The translations under genes were made by a program, and so were the position numbers. Positions 45,330 to 53,633 of a stretch of DNA of 64,000 bases are shown here, in pieces. Each line of letters opens with the position of its first letter. Position 1 is the first letter of the stretch. A model generated the notes under the pieces. It had not been told where the DNA came from. It ran no database searches and saw only the letters and a program-made list of their open reading frames with translations. The stretch comes from Pelosinus sp. IPA-1 (GTDB taxonomy: Bacteria; Bacillota; Negativicutes; DSM-13327). The stretch lies in the NCBI RefSeq assembly GCF_030269905.1, contig NZ_BSVC01000002.1, positions 346,419 to 410,418 on the forward strand, given 5' to 3'.

Positions 45330-46622
45330 CTAGGAGAGTAATTTTCTTTTTGCCAATTCTTGCTCGGCACTTACTAGTTGAACACACAGAACGACAAGCT
45401 CCATCGCTTGTTTTAGCTCTGATATTGGGGGAAAGGTAGGAGAGAGACGAATGTTTTTATCTTCAGGGTCATTGCCATAGGGAAAGGTAGCTCCCGCAGG
45501 TGTGAGCAGCACTCCAGCAGCGGCGGCCGTTGCAACTATCTTTTGAGCACATCCTGGCAATGTATCTAAACTGATAAAGTATCCACCTTGTGGCTTACTC
45601 CAAGAAGCGAGATTTTTATCGCCTAACTCAGATTCTAAAATCTCCAGCACGATATCAAATTTAGGTTTAATGATTGCTGCATGCTTGTGCATATGTGTTT
45701 CTATTCCTGCTTGATCTTTAAAGAAGCGAACATGGCGCAACTGATTTAGTTTATCAGGTCCAATGGTTTGAATATTGAGATGCTTTTTAAGCCAATTGAT
45801 ATTATTAGCGCTGCTAACGAGCATCGCAATACCGGCACCAGGAAAGCTAATTTTGGAGGTGGAGGCAAATTCGAAGACCCGATCTGGGTGACCTGCTTGT
45901 GTACAAGTCTTTAAAATATCTAGTAATTGATCGGGAGTGTTTGTAAGATGGTGTACGGAATAGGCATTATCCCAGAAAATCCGAAAATCAGGTGCTTTCG
46001 TCGGCATTGCGGCCAATCGCCTTACGACTGAATCAGAGTAGGTAACGCCAGTAGGATTACTATATTTGGGCACACACCAAATTCCTTTAATCGCTGGGTC
46101 TGCTGCAACTAGTTTTTCCACTTGTTCCATATCTGGTCCATCTGCTTGATAATCAACAGGTATCATTTCAATTCCCAAGTGCTCGCAAATGGCAAAATGC
46201 CGATCATAGCCTGGACTTGGGCAGAGAAATTTAACGGTTGGTAATTTGGCCCAAGGTGTTTCGCTTTCTAAAAAACCGTGCAGCATAGCACGAGAAAGAA
46301 GATCATGCATCATGGTTAAGCTCGAATTTCCCCCAATCATAATTTCTTGGGGGTTAGCATCTAACATCCAGGAAAATAGTTCTTTTGCTTCTGGAATACC
46401 ATCCACGCCGCCATAGTTTCGACAGTCAACGCCTGCTGCAGTTTTGTAGTCAGTTTTGCTAAGGCTCTCCAAAAGATCACTAGAAAGATCTAGTTGATCT
46501 GTACAGGGTTTGCCTCGTGACATATCTAAATTTAATTTTTGAGCTCGGAAGTCCTCGTATCGATTGGACAATGAGGAATAGTATTCTTGCAAGGTTGTAT
46601 CATTCATAATTTTAAAATCCAT
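45330..46622 (-). CDS. Aspartate/alanine-type class I aminotransferase (PF12897-like)
   Basis: This 430-residue PLP enzyme has the substrate-binding Arg/Asn/Tyr scaffold: YSNPTG (Asn189), the PLP-contact Asp in WDNAYSVHH (Asp218), and Lys257 in STSKISFPGAG, which forms the Schiff base. The N-terminus LDMSRGKPCTDQLDLS is characteristic of the aspartate-aminotransferase subgroup PF12897. It transfers amino groups from aspartate or alanine to a 2-oxo acid. It is preceded by GGAAGGAG. IclR lies upstream on the same strand, separated by a terminator. Confidence 0.83.
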   Translation of the reverse strand: MDFKIMNDTTLQEYYSSLSNRYEDFRAQKLNLDMSRGKPCTDQLDLSSDLLESLSKTDYKTAAGVDCRNYGGVDGIPEAKELFSWMLDANPQEIMIGGNSSLTMMHDLLSRAMLHGFLESETPWAKLPTVKFLCPSPGYDRHFAICEHLGIEMIPVDYQADGPDMEQVEKLVAADPAIKGIWCVPKYSNPTGVTYSDSVVRRLAAMPTKAPDFRIFWDNAYSVHHLTNTPDQLLDILKTCTQAGHPDRVFEFASTSKISFPGAGIAMLVSSANNINWLKKHLNIQTIGPDKLNQLRHVRFFKDQAGIETHMHKHAAIIKPKFDIVLEILESELGDKNLASWSKPQGGYFISLDTLPGCAQKIVATAAAAGVLLTPAGATFPYGNDPEDKNIRLSPTFPPISELKQAMELVVLCVQLVSAEQELAKRKLLS

Positions 46623-46749
46623 TCTATGTATCGCTCCTTCCAGTTTTTTTCATTATATGAGAATAAGTTAGTCTTAGGCAATAGGTTTTGGGGTTAGAAA
46701 ACCATGTATTATGAATACGTGAATTTAATCCCATTTAGAAATAAAAAAT

Positions 46750-46797
46750 GAAAAGACAAATACCCTGGAAGTAAACCTTTCAGTAGTTTGTCTTTTC
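46750..46797 (-). terminator. Terminator downstream of the IclR gene
   Basis: Arms GAAAAGACAAA / TTTGTCTTTTC are followed on the minus strand by ATTTTTTAT. It separates iclR from the aminotransferase. The short reading frame left between it and the iclR stop is discussed under rejected items. Confidence 0.75.
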
Positions 46798-46888
46798 ATA
46801 ACTAAATATATTAATTAATGACCTGACTACGCTGTAATATTTCTCGTAATATGACTTTCTTTTCCTCTGTAAGTTGAATTTATTTAAT

Positions 46889-47650
46889 TCACCCAATGTA
46901 TCCAGCGAGTGCTGATAAACGGTGGCTTAAATGTAAAACTTCAGTAAGTGCTTTTTCATGGTTTTCGGTTTGGTGGCTTTCGAGTAAGGTTGCAGAAATA
47001 GCAGCAATGATTTTTCGTTCCCTATTATAAATAGGGGCTGCTACGCAAGAAAAGCCCATCGTAGATTCTTGGTATTCCATAATATACCCTGTTTGATGAA
47101 TGAACTGGATTTGCTGCCACAAATCAGCAAGGGTTTTGACAGTGTAAGGTGTTTTGGACTCTAGTTGAGCTTCAGGAAATAAAACACGAAGTTGTTCGTA
47201 GGAAAACTGGGATAAGAGGATTTTTCCCATGGCAGTTGTATGGGCGGAAAAACGTGTTCCAGGAAAGGTGGAAATGCGTATCGGTTTATTCGCATCCCTT
47301 CTGCCTAAGTAGATAATGTCAGTGCCGTCTAAAATGGAAAGCTGGATGGTTTCATTAATTTTATCTACTGACGATTGGGATTCTATATTGAATTGCTCTA
47401 GGAGATCAAACTGTCTAAAATACAAAGTACCTAAAGAACCTAACTTTGCACCAAGGGAGTAGGTATCGCTTTTGTTTTTACAAATCAAACCTAAGCAAGA
47501 TAAGGTATTTAGTAAAGAAAATAATGAGCTTTTATTAATATCCAATGTTTTTGAGATATCAATTAGCCTAAGTTGACCAGGCTTCTCGCCAATTAAGGTT
47601 AGGATAGCTGTCCCGCGTTCGAGAGCAGGAACCCAATATTTTTGCTCCAT
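46889..47650 (-). CDS. IclR-family transcriptional regulator
   Basis: This 253-residue protein has an N-terminal helix-turn-helix (ISKTLDINKSSLFSLLNTLSCLGLI, about 28-52) and the C-terminal IclR effector domain (STFPGTRFSAHTTAMGKILLSQFS, then YQESTMGFSCVAAPIYNRERKIIAAISA). Such regulators respond to small aromatic or organic acids. Target genes are not evident: its neighbours are an aminotransferase downstream and a DUF523 gene divergent upstream. Two palindromes lie between this gene and the divergent one. Confidence 0.9.
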   Translation of the reverse strand: MEQKYWVPALERGTAILTLIGEKPGQLRLIDISKTLDINKSSLFSLLNTLSCLGLICKNKSDTYSLGAKLGSLGTLYFRQFDLLEQFNIESQSSVDKINETIQLSILDGTDIIYLGRRDANKPIRISTFPGTRFSAHTTAMGKILLSQFSYEQLRVLFPEAQLESKTPYTVKTLADLWQQIQFIHQTGYIMEYQESTMGFSCVAAPIYNRERKIIAAISATLLESHQTENHEKALTEVLHLSHRLSALAGYIG

Positions 47651-47670
47651 AACGTATTAATTCCTTTTTG

Positions 47671-47727
47671 GTTTATTATAATAAACTTGGTTTATGAAAT
47701 GCCATATGTTAAAGTTACATCATATGG
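47671..47727 (-). promoter_or_regulatory. Two palindromes upstream of iclR
   Basis: GTTTATTATAATAAAC (47671-47686) is a perfect 16-nt palindrome. CCATATG-N12-CATATGG (47702-47727) is a second inverted repeat. Both lie in the spacer between iclR and the divergent DUF523 gene, the natural place for an autoregulatory operator. Confidence 0.5.
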
Positions 47728-47888
47728 TAAAAGAAAGCAAGGTATTTTTCATAGTATAATAAGTTCTTGGAAAAGCCTTTGCAGGAGTTTTACATTTTCA
47801 TGGTGTAAAATAGTGTTGTAATGAGATGTTCTACTTATTAAGTAAATGGATAAGTGAAAAGGCAGTAACAATGAAAGGGCTGAGTGTT

Positions 47889-48311
47889 ATGATCATAGTA
47901 AGTGCTTGTTTAGCTGGAGTAGAGTGCAGATATAATGGATCTTCCGCTACCATTCCTAAAGTGGTAGATCTGGTGATAAAGGGAGAAGCTATCCCAATTT
48001 GTCCAGAAGTACTTGCAGGCTTACCAACACCACGTCCACCAGTGGAACAAGTGAGTGGGAAAATTGTTTCGGAAGCTGGGGAAGATCAGACGGAAGATTA
48101 TATAGCAGGAGCAAAAATAGGACTAGAGATCGCATTATTAAGTCACTGCAAGAAGGCTATTTTGAAATCAAATTCACCTACCTGTGGATGCGGACGGATT
48201 TATGATGGAACATTTTCCGGGAAATTAGTGCAAGGAGAGGGCGTCTTTTCGAAGCTTCTCAAGGAAAGTGGGATTGAAGTAAGTACAGAAGAAATTTTTA
48301 TAAGTGCCTAA
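47889..48311 (+). CDS. DUF523 family protein
   Basis: This 140-residue protein of DUF523 has the family opening IIVSACLAGVECRYNG followed by CPEVLAGLPTPRPP and SNSPTCGCGRIYDG. Conserved Cys residues in these three segments suggest a metal or Fe-S site, but no function is known. ATG 47889 matches the usual N-terminus; ATG 47871 (MKGLSV...) is a plausible alternative because a weak AAGG precedes it. It is followed by a terminator. Confidence 0.82.
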   Translation: MIIVSACLAGVECRYNGSSATIPKVVDLVIKGEAIPICPEVLAGLPTPRPPVEQVSGKIVSEAGEDQTEDYIAGAKIGLEIALLSHCKKAILKSNSPTCGCGRIYDGTFSGKLVQGEGVFSKLLKESGIEVSTEEIFISA

Positions 48312-48340
48312 CAATATAAAAAAATAACACGATTTCAAAA

Positions 48341-48382
48341 GGAAACGCCTGCAAAAATCAAATGAGATTTTGCAGGCGTTTG
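48341..48382. terminator. Terminator after the DUF523 gene
   Basis: The stem AAACGCCTGCAAAAATC / GATTTTGCAGGCGTTT with a 6-nt loop is symmetrical enough to work in both directions. Confidence 0.82.
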
Positions 48383-48445
48383 CCTTGACTCACTGGAACC
48401 GTCCCCGTGATTCTCATGATTACATCCTTATGGTGCTTTGGGAGG

Positions 48446-48488
48446 TTGACGTAATATTATCTCTGTCGTATAATTACCTAGGTAATTA
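48446..48488 (+). promoter_or_regulatory. MarR gene promoter with overlapping palindromic operator
   Basis: TTGACG (48446-48451) and TATAAT (48469-48474) are 17 nt apart. The perfect palindrome TAATTACCTAGGTAATTA (48471-48488) overlaps the -10 box and would block the polymerase when bound, the standard MarR autoregulation design. Confidence 0.82.
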
Positions 48489-48512
48489 ATTGCTGAGGGT
48501 GGAAGGTAAGCT

Positions 48513-48923
48513 ATGTTTTTATATGGTCATAGAGTCAATCAGTTAGCCCGGTTGTTCATGAAGCGATTTAATGAGGATTTGGTGAACACGGGGCTTTTTA
48601 GTTCCCAATGGGGCTTTATTTTATATTTGTATGAAAAAGGTTCCAGTACACAGAAGGAATTAAGTGAATATCTAAGCATTGAACCGCCGACTGTCACAAG
48701 AACCTTAGCCCGTATGGAAGAGGCTGGCTGGGTTATCAAGGAGGAAGGCAGCGATCGACGAGAACGCAAAGTGCGTTTGTCACCTCGTGCTTATGAGCAG
48801 TTTTCCCTTTGGGATCAGATCTCAGATCAATTGGAAATCAAAGCTCTTACTTCTATCGATAAGGCAGATTTAGAAGTGTTTACTCGGGTGTTACAGCAAA
48901 TGAAGGACAATCTTCAAGAATAA
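48513..48923 (+). CDS. MarR-family transcriptional regulator
   Basis: This 136-residue winged-helix regulator has the recognition region SIEPPTVTRTLARMEEAGWVIKEEGSDRRERKVRLS. No redox cysteine is visible. GGAAGG precedes ATG by 8 nt. The YczE-like membrane gene starts 29 nt after the stop, so the pair probably forms an operon whose membrane protein is the controlled product. The ligand is unknown. Confidence 0.88.
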   Translation: MFLYGHRVNQLARLFMKRFNEDLVNTGLFSSQWGFILYLYEKGSSTQKELSEYLSIEPPTVTRTLARMEEAGWVIKEEGSDRRERKVRLSPRAYEQFSLWDQISDQLEIKALTSIDKADLEVFTRVLQQMKDNLQE

Positions 48924-48952
48924 ATGAATAGTAAAGGTAAAGAAGGAAGAAA

Positions 48953-49642
48953 ATGAAACAAGAGGATAACACGGAAAAAACCTCCCTACGGTCAAATATT
49001 ATCCTATTGACTGCAAAGGTAGTTATATTTATTTTAGGTATATTTTTTCTGACATTGGGAGCGGCCGCGTTAATTACGGCGAATTTAGGCGTGGCATCTT
49101 GGGACGTTCTGCATATTGGACTCGCAAAACAGGGGGTACTATCGATTGGGACCTGGGTGCAAATCATTGGTATAGGCATGGTTTTATTAACAGCACTTTT
49201 AGAACGTAAGCAGCCTCAAGTTGGTAGTGCGGTCAATATTCTTTTGATCGGTTTTTCTCTCAATTGGATATTAGGCAGTCATATACTGCCTGCGGCAAAT
49301 GCGTTATGGAAGAGCATTCTACTGCTCTTAGGCGGCGTCTCTTTGATGGGCTGGGGATCAGGTATGTATGTGGCTACTGAGCTTGGTGCCGGACCAAGGG
49401 ATGGCTTGACTTTGGTATTAGCTACTATGTCGGGGAAATCTGTGCGTTTAGTACGTACGTTTCTGGAAGTAACTGCATTATTTTGTGGTTGGATTGCTGG
49501 CGGGCCCATTTCTATGGGAACATTCATCGCTGTATTTCTAGTGGGTCCTATTATGCAAGCTTCATTACATTTCTGGCGTCGGCAAATTGATAGTTTAGAA
49601 AGTACGGTAATGGAAGAGGCTTCAGAAGGGGAGATCAGCTAG
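48953..49642 (+). CDS. YczE/YitT-type membrane protein
   Basis: This 229-residue protein has five or six membrane helices and the YczE-type motifs ITANLGVASWDVLHIGLAKQ and TELGAGPRDGLTLVLA. In Bacillus, YczE affects surfactin and stress traits, and the wider family is of unknown transport-like function. It lies behind the MarR gene, so the pair may be a small exporter-and-regulator unit. No specific substrate can be stated. Confidence 0.8.
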   Translation: MKQEDNTEKTSLRSNIILLTAKVVIFILGIFFLTLGAAALITANLGVASWDVLHIGLAKQGVLSIGTWVQIIGIGMVLLTALLERKQPQVGSAVNILLIGFSLNWILGSHILPAANALWKSILLLLGGVSLMGWGSGMYVATELGAGPRDGLTLVLATMSGKSVRLVRTFLEVTALFCGWIAGGPISMGTFIAVFLVGPIMQASLHFWRRQIDSLESTVMEEASEGEIS

Positions 49643-49675
49643 TTAATGATTTATTTTTTTGTGAGGTAAAGTATT

Positions 49676-50548
49676 ATGAAACTTATCATATCTGATTTGG
49701 ATGGTACCTTTTTGAATTCGAAGCACGAAGTCATTGAAGAAAATGTAAAAGCTCTTAAAGCAGCTCAAGATAAAGGAATGGAAATTGCAATTGCAACAGG
49801 GCGCAATTATGGTAACGTTTTGGCCTTGTGCTTGCGTGCGGGGCTAAAACCTCATGTAATATCAAACAATGGTGCCTTTGTTTATAACAAGGATGGTAAA
49901 TTGATCAAAGGGATTGGCTTAGAAAAAAGCTATATAAAGGGTGCTCTTGATTGGCTGGCATATCGCAACTATTTCTACACCTTGTGTACGGATCATGTTG
50001 TTTACATGCCGGATAATGCAAATGAAATCCTTACTAGTGATTATGATAATGCGACAAACCATGTTAGGAAAATGACGCCAGAAGAGCTTAAAGAAGGAAT
50101 TGATATATTTCTAAAATTAGATAGTGCAGTGTTTATCAACGACTTTAATGAAATTCTGGAGCAAGATCTCACCTTTGGCAATATTTCAGCGATTACCCTT
50201 GATCATGATAAATTAAGTTTGGGACGAGAGTATTTCAGTAGTTATGAGGGGATGTCCATGACTATAGCAGGTAATAATATTTTTGAAATGATTCATCCCT
50301 CCGTTTCAAAAGGCAATGCATTGGAACACTTGATTGCACATTTGGACGTTTCCTTGCAAGATGTAATGGCATTTGGTGATAACTATAATGACATTTCTAT
50401 GCTTAAAAAAGTCGGCGTGAGTGTAGCAGTAGGGAATGCGGAAGAAGAAGTAAAGAAAGTATCTAAATATGTGTCCCTTTCGAATGATGAAATGGGCGTG
50501 GCACATATGATATATAGGCTGCTGGAAAAGGGCCCATTGAACCTATAG
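49676..50548 (+). CDS. Cof-type HAD phosphatase
   Basis: This 290-residue HAD-IIB sugar-phosphate phosphatase has the catalytic DLDGT at Asp7/Asp9 (ISDLDGTFLNSK), the conserved Thr of ATGRNYGNV, a C2 cap domain (about 85-190) and the final Asp pair in FGDNYNDISMLK. Members dephosphorylate diverse sugar or cofactor phosphates. It ends 6 nt inside the hot-dog gene on the opposite strand (convergent overlap). Confidence 0.9.
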   Translation: MKLIISDLDGTFLNSKHEVIEENVKALKAAQDKGMEIAIATGRNYGNVLALCLRAGLKPHVISNNGAFVYNKDGKLIKGIGLEKSYIKGALDWLAYRNYFYTLCTDHVVYMPDNANEILTSDYDNATNHVRKMTPEELKEGIDIFLKLDSAVFINDFNEILEQDLTFGNISAITLDHDKLSLGREYFSSYEGMSMTIAGNNIFEMIHPSVSKGNALEHLIAHLDVSLQDVMAFGDNYNDISMLKKVGVSVAVGNAEEEVKKVSKYVSLSNDEMGVAHMIYRLLEKGPLNL

Positions 50549-50953
50549 CGTTAGACACATCCAAGTTGCTTCTAGAACGGCCTTGCCTTTACAGTAAGCT
50601 GTTCCCGTTTGCTTTAGTATTTTGTTGGATACTTTACAGTTTTTCACAATCATTTTAACCATTGTGTTAGGTTGGACAAAACCCAAAATACGTACATTTT
50701 CAATAGAAGCTAATCCCCATAAAGACTTTCTGCAGAGACCTATTTTGTTGATTCCTGCACCACCGCATTGTACGATAGATTCAATCAGTATTGTACTAGG
50801 GACGATTTTTTGATGCTCTCCATGCTCTTGGAGATACAAAAAAGATGTTTCATAGGTTTTTGTCCCGATTATCTCGTCCATATCAGCTGAAATAATTTTA
50901 TCAACAAATAAAAAGGGATATCGTTGGGGAAGTAGTGTTTCAATATCTGTCAC
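50543..50953 (-). CDS. FabZ-like hot-dog dehydratase
   Basis: This 136-residue single hot-dog protein has the FabZ opening LPQRYPFLFVDKIIS. His44 and Glu58 align with the catalytic His and Glu of FabZ, but the HFPGxPxxPG loop is changed to EHGEHQKIVPST. It may act on a special acyl-ACP or acyl-CoA. It starts with GTG 50953 behind GGAGG and has its own TATAAT-like -10. It is 200 nt downstream of the BirA-type ligase operon, beyond a terminator and a repeat. A link to that pathway is suggestive only. Confidence 0.72.
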   Translation of the reverse strand: MTDIETLLPQRYPFLFVDKIISADMDEIIGTKTYETSFLYLQEHGEHQKIVPSTILIESIVQCGGAGINKIGLCRKSLWGLASIENVRILGFVQPNTMVKMIVKNCKVSNKILKQTGTAYCKGKAVLEATWMCLTL

Positions 50954-51010
50954 TTAAGAAACCTCCGATCATAATAATGGATTATAAGGCGAACGGGCTC
51001 CAAAGGAGCA

Positions 51011-51051
51011 AAAGGCCAGATTCTCAAGCATTAGAGAGTCTGGCCTTTTTT
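51011..51051. terminator. Terminator of the bioY-ligase operon region
   Basis: A stem AAAGGCCAGATTCTC / GAGAGTCTGGCCTTT with T runs on both sides. On the minus strand it closes the ligase operon before the hot-dog gene. Confidence 0.82.
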
Positions 51052-51148
51052 GCGAATCAGAAAGTATAACACTTTCTTGATTCTAAGTAAGAACGACTAA
51101 GGCTTCTGCCTGCGTCTGAAGACTTGGCACAAGCCAAGTCTTTTCTTA
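51051..51148 (+). repeat. Type 2 dispersed repeat, full copy
   Basis: A 98-nt element has hairpin 1 (GAATCAGAAAGT / ACTTTCTTGATTC), a linker AAGTAAGAACGACTAAGGC, and hairpin 2 (GACTTGGC-ACAA-GCCAAGTC) followed by TTTTCTTA. On the minus strand it continues directly into an AAGAAGACTTGATT at 51149-51163, the start motif of type 1 repeats, which also forms the end of the ligase gene. Confidence 0.88.
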
Positions 51149-51150
51149 AA

Positions 51151-52485
51151 TCAAGTCTTCTTGATTATGGAATCTTTTAATTTGATTCTATCAATCTTTC
51201 CATTTTGATTCAATGGAATTTCGTCAATAAAAATAATTTTTTGGGGACAATGATGGGGACGCATTTTTGTTTTACAAAAATCGTAGATGTCTGCAGCAGT
51301 TAAAGCAGCCTTGCTCTTAACAATCCATGCACATACCTTTTGTCCCCTGATGGGGTCGTCGATGCCGCCCACAACAGCTTCAATGATGCCAGGACACTGA
51401 AGTAGAACTGTCTCTACCTGTTCAGGGATGACTTTCACACCACTTGTATTAATCATACCATGTTTTCGTCCCAATAAATACAAATAACCTTTCGTATCTA
51501 ATTTCCCCAAATCCCCGACTGTTGCTTTGGGTCTATAACTTGGGGCTAAATAGGGGCTCTCTACCCATATTGTTTCATCCTCAATCGAGATAGTTACATG
51601 GGGGAAGGCTCTACCTACAGAATTAGGCCGCTCTAAAAGGTCTTCCCTCATGGAGTAACTCACGTGTCCAAGTTCGCTGGCTCCATAATATTCACAGATT
51701 TCTGCAACAGGAAAGTACTCTACTAGAGCCTTAACTGTAGGTAAATCCATTTTTGCGCCACAAGTTACAAGTGATGTTACCTGGGCAAGAGGTGCCTTAC
51801 TATTCTTAAGCAAAATCTTGTAGTTAGCGGGAACCATAAAGATGGCAGTTACCTGGTTGTCGATGATCTCTTGTATCCAGGTGCGGGGCATGCTATTCGC
51901 TGAAAAGATTACGGTACCGCCTTCGTAAAGAATATGCAGGCAAGCATTTAGATTCGCTGTATAAGAAAGGGAACTTACTAAATACAAAGTATCTGCATTT
52001 GATAGGTGAAAAATGATACTTTGGCTAGGAAAGGCTCGAACCCAGCTTTCGTGATTGCGCCATATCAACTTAGGGGTGCCGGTGCTTCCTGAACTTAACG
52101 CTCCTAAAAAGAGGTCCTCTTCGTTACACTCAGGCAGAGAAGACACTTTGGAACTCGGAAGTGGAAAGTTCTTATCCATATATATGTTGATGTTATGGGT
52201 AGCCATTAGATTCTTACAAATTTCCTCTGGAGTCGCTGAATCTACGAAGACGCAGGAAGCTCCTGCTTTTAAGATTCCAAAGAAATAGAGCAGCTGGTCG
52301 AGAGGGTTTGAAAGCTTAAGTAAGACCTTGTCACCTTTTTTTAACTGGGTTGCCAGACGATAAGCTAGGTCATTTATTTGTTGTGTGAATTCCTGGTAGG
52401 TAAGCTGTACATTGCCTTGTATAAGGCAAATTTTATTTCCAAAGCTTTCATTGATAGAGTTTTGAATCAGCACATTGTTCAACAC
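51151..52485 (-). CDS. AMP-dependent acyl-CoA ligase (YhfT-like)
   Basis: This 444-residue adenylate-forming enzyme activates a carboxylic acid as acyl-AMP and then acyl-CoA. The ATP loop is SSGSTGTPKLI near residue 135, the A5 motif is YGASELGHVSY, and the C-terminal lysine region is EIPLNQNGKIDRI. It is shorter than usual (about 500). It overlaps the upstream thiolase by 7 nt. The last codons AAG-AAG-ACT-TGA coincide with a repeat start. In Bacillus a bioY-thiolase-ligase set (yhfUTS) is BirA-controlled, so a biotin/pimelate link is likely but substrate is unproved. Confidence 0.8.
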   Translation of the reverse strand: MLNNVLIQNSINESFGNKICLIQGNVQLTYQEFTQQINDLAYRLATQLKKGDKVLLKLSNPLDQLLYFFGILKAGASCVFVDSATPEEICKNLMATHNINIYMDKNFPLPSSKVSSLPECNEEDLFLGALSSGSTGTPKLIWRNHESWVRAFPSQSIIFHLSNADTLYLVSSLSYTANLNACLHILYEGGTVIFSANSMPRTWIQEIIDNQVTAIFMVPANYKILLKNSKAPLAQVTSLVTCGAKMDLPTVKALVEYFPVAEICEYYGASELGHVSYSMREDLLERPNSVGRAFPHVTISIEDETIWVESPYLAPSYRPKATVGDLGKLDTKGYLYLLGRKHGMINTSGVKVIPEQVETVLLQCPGIIEAVVGGIDDPIRGQKVCAWIVKSKAALTAADIYDFCKTKMRPHHCPQKIIFIDEIPLNQNGKIDRIKLKDSIIKKT

Positions 52486-53633
52486 CTTTCGATTAGCGTT
52501 GCAATTCCCTGGCCTCCTACTGCTCCGATGGCAGCGATACCTCTTCTGCCATTCACTTGTTGCAATGCTTTCAATAAATGCAATAAGATGATGGCTCCCG
52601 AGGCGCCATAAGGATGTCCATAGGCTAATGCGCCTCCTAGAATATTTGTCTTCTGCAGGCTAAATCCTAGCTGTTCACAACAAGCCAATATCTTAACGGC
52701 AAAGGCCTCGTTTATTTCAAGAGCATCCACATCATCCATGTTAAGATTGCTTTGTAACAATAGTTTTTGAATGGAAGGAACAGGCCCTAAAGGAAAGACA
52801 TTGGGGTCACAACCGCAGGTTGATGCTCCTGTAATCATGGCTTGTGGTTTCAAATTATATTTTTTTACAGCAGTAGGAGAGGCAAGTAAAACGACCGCAG
52901 CCCCATCATGTTTCAAACAGGTATTTCCTGCTGTGATTTTGCCTCCATCTACAAAAACTGGTTTCATTCTTTCTAGTAGTTTAAGGGTTATACGGCTTCT
53001 AATACATTCATCGGAGCTGATTATTTTACCTGCTGCTTTGACAGGGGTAATGATATCGTTAAAAAGCCCTTGTTCTTGGGTGAGAGTTGCTCGTTTATGA
53101 CTTTCAAGGGCTAATAAATCCATTGCTTCTCTAGTGATAGCCATATTCTTAGCTAGATATTCTGCTGTTTCACCGATATCAGGATCTCCCACTGCAGGGG
53201 TAGAAAAAGGGGCTCTTTCGTAGTATACATTTTCTCCTTGAAAACGAGGGTCAGCAGGATTGAACTGGCGCCTAGGAGACATGCTGGTACTTTCCACGCC
53301 TCCTGCAAGAAGCAATTCTGCTTGGCCTGACAAAATTTGACCGTAGGCTAAGTTGACAGCACTTAACCCTGAACCGCATTGCGTATCTACGGTTAATGCC
53401 GGGGTGCTGTAAGGCCAACCAGCCTCCAGTACAGAAACCCGGGCAATATTGCCACCAGGGCCTACCGCATTTCCCAGTATAACTTGGTCGATATGATTCG
53501 GTAATAATTTGTATTTGTCGAGTACTTCATTTAATACAGAAGCAGCTAGCTGTTCAGGCAGTATATCCTTCAAAAATCCACCAGTTTTCCCGATTGGTGT
53601 TCTCAGACCGCCGATCATATATACTTGGCTCAT
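52479..53633 (-). CDS. Thiolase-family acyl-CoA acetyltransferase (YhfS-like)
   Basis: This 384-residue thiolase retains nucleophile Cys (DTQCGSGLSAVNLA), the NEAFA motif and the active-site His (AYGHPYGASGA), but the second catalytic Cys of CxGGGxG is replaced: the end reads IGAVGGQGIATLIERC. That may change it to a different acyl transfer or retain only partial activity. It sits between bioY and the acyl-CoA ligase with overlapping ends, all behind a BirA box. It might build or break a C7 or other acyl chain for biotin metabolism; this is inference. Confidence 0.82.
   Translation of the reverse strand: MSQVYMIGGLRTPIGKTGGFLKDILPEQLAASVLNEVLDKYKLLPNHIDQVILGNAVGPGGNIARVSVLEAGWPYSTPALTVDTQCGSGLSAVNLAYGQILSGQAELLLAGGVESTSMSPRRQFNPADPRFQGENVYYERAPFSTPAVGDPDIGETAEYLAKNMAITREAMDLLALESHKRATLTQEQGLFNDIITPVKAAGKIISSDECIRSRITLKLLERMKPVFVDGGKITAGNTCLKHDGAAVVLLASPTAVKKYNLKPQAMITGASTCGCDPNVFPLGPVPSIQKLLLQSNLNMDDVDALEINEAFAVKILACCEQLGFSLQKTNILGGALAYGHPYGASGAIILLHLLKALQQVNGRRGIAAIGAVGGQGIATLIERC

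Noticed and set aside
46803-46888. A short frame on the minus strand after the iclR stop reading IQLTEEKKVILREILQRSQVIN
   Set aside because: It is in frame with iclR after two stop codons and looks protein-like, but it is only about 22 codons, has no ribosome site and no recognisable family, so it is best regarded as a chance or decayed remnant.
48393-48411. GGAACCGTCCCCGTGA at 48395 and a related GAACCGTCCCTGTGAACGG at 62273
   Set aside because: The shared word is short (about 16 nt) and resembles remnants of a common intergenic repeat, but two short partial matches do not define an element.
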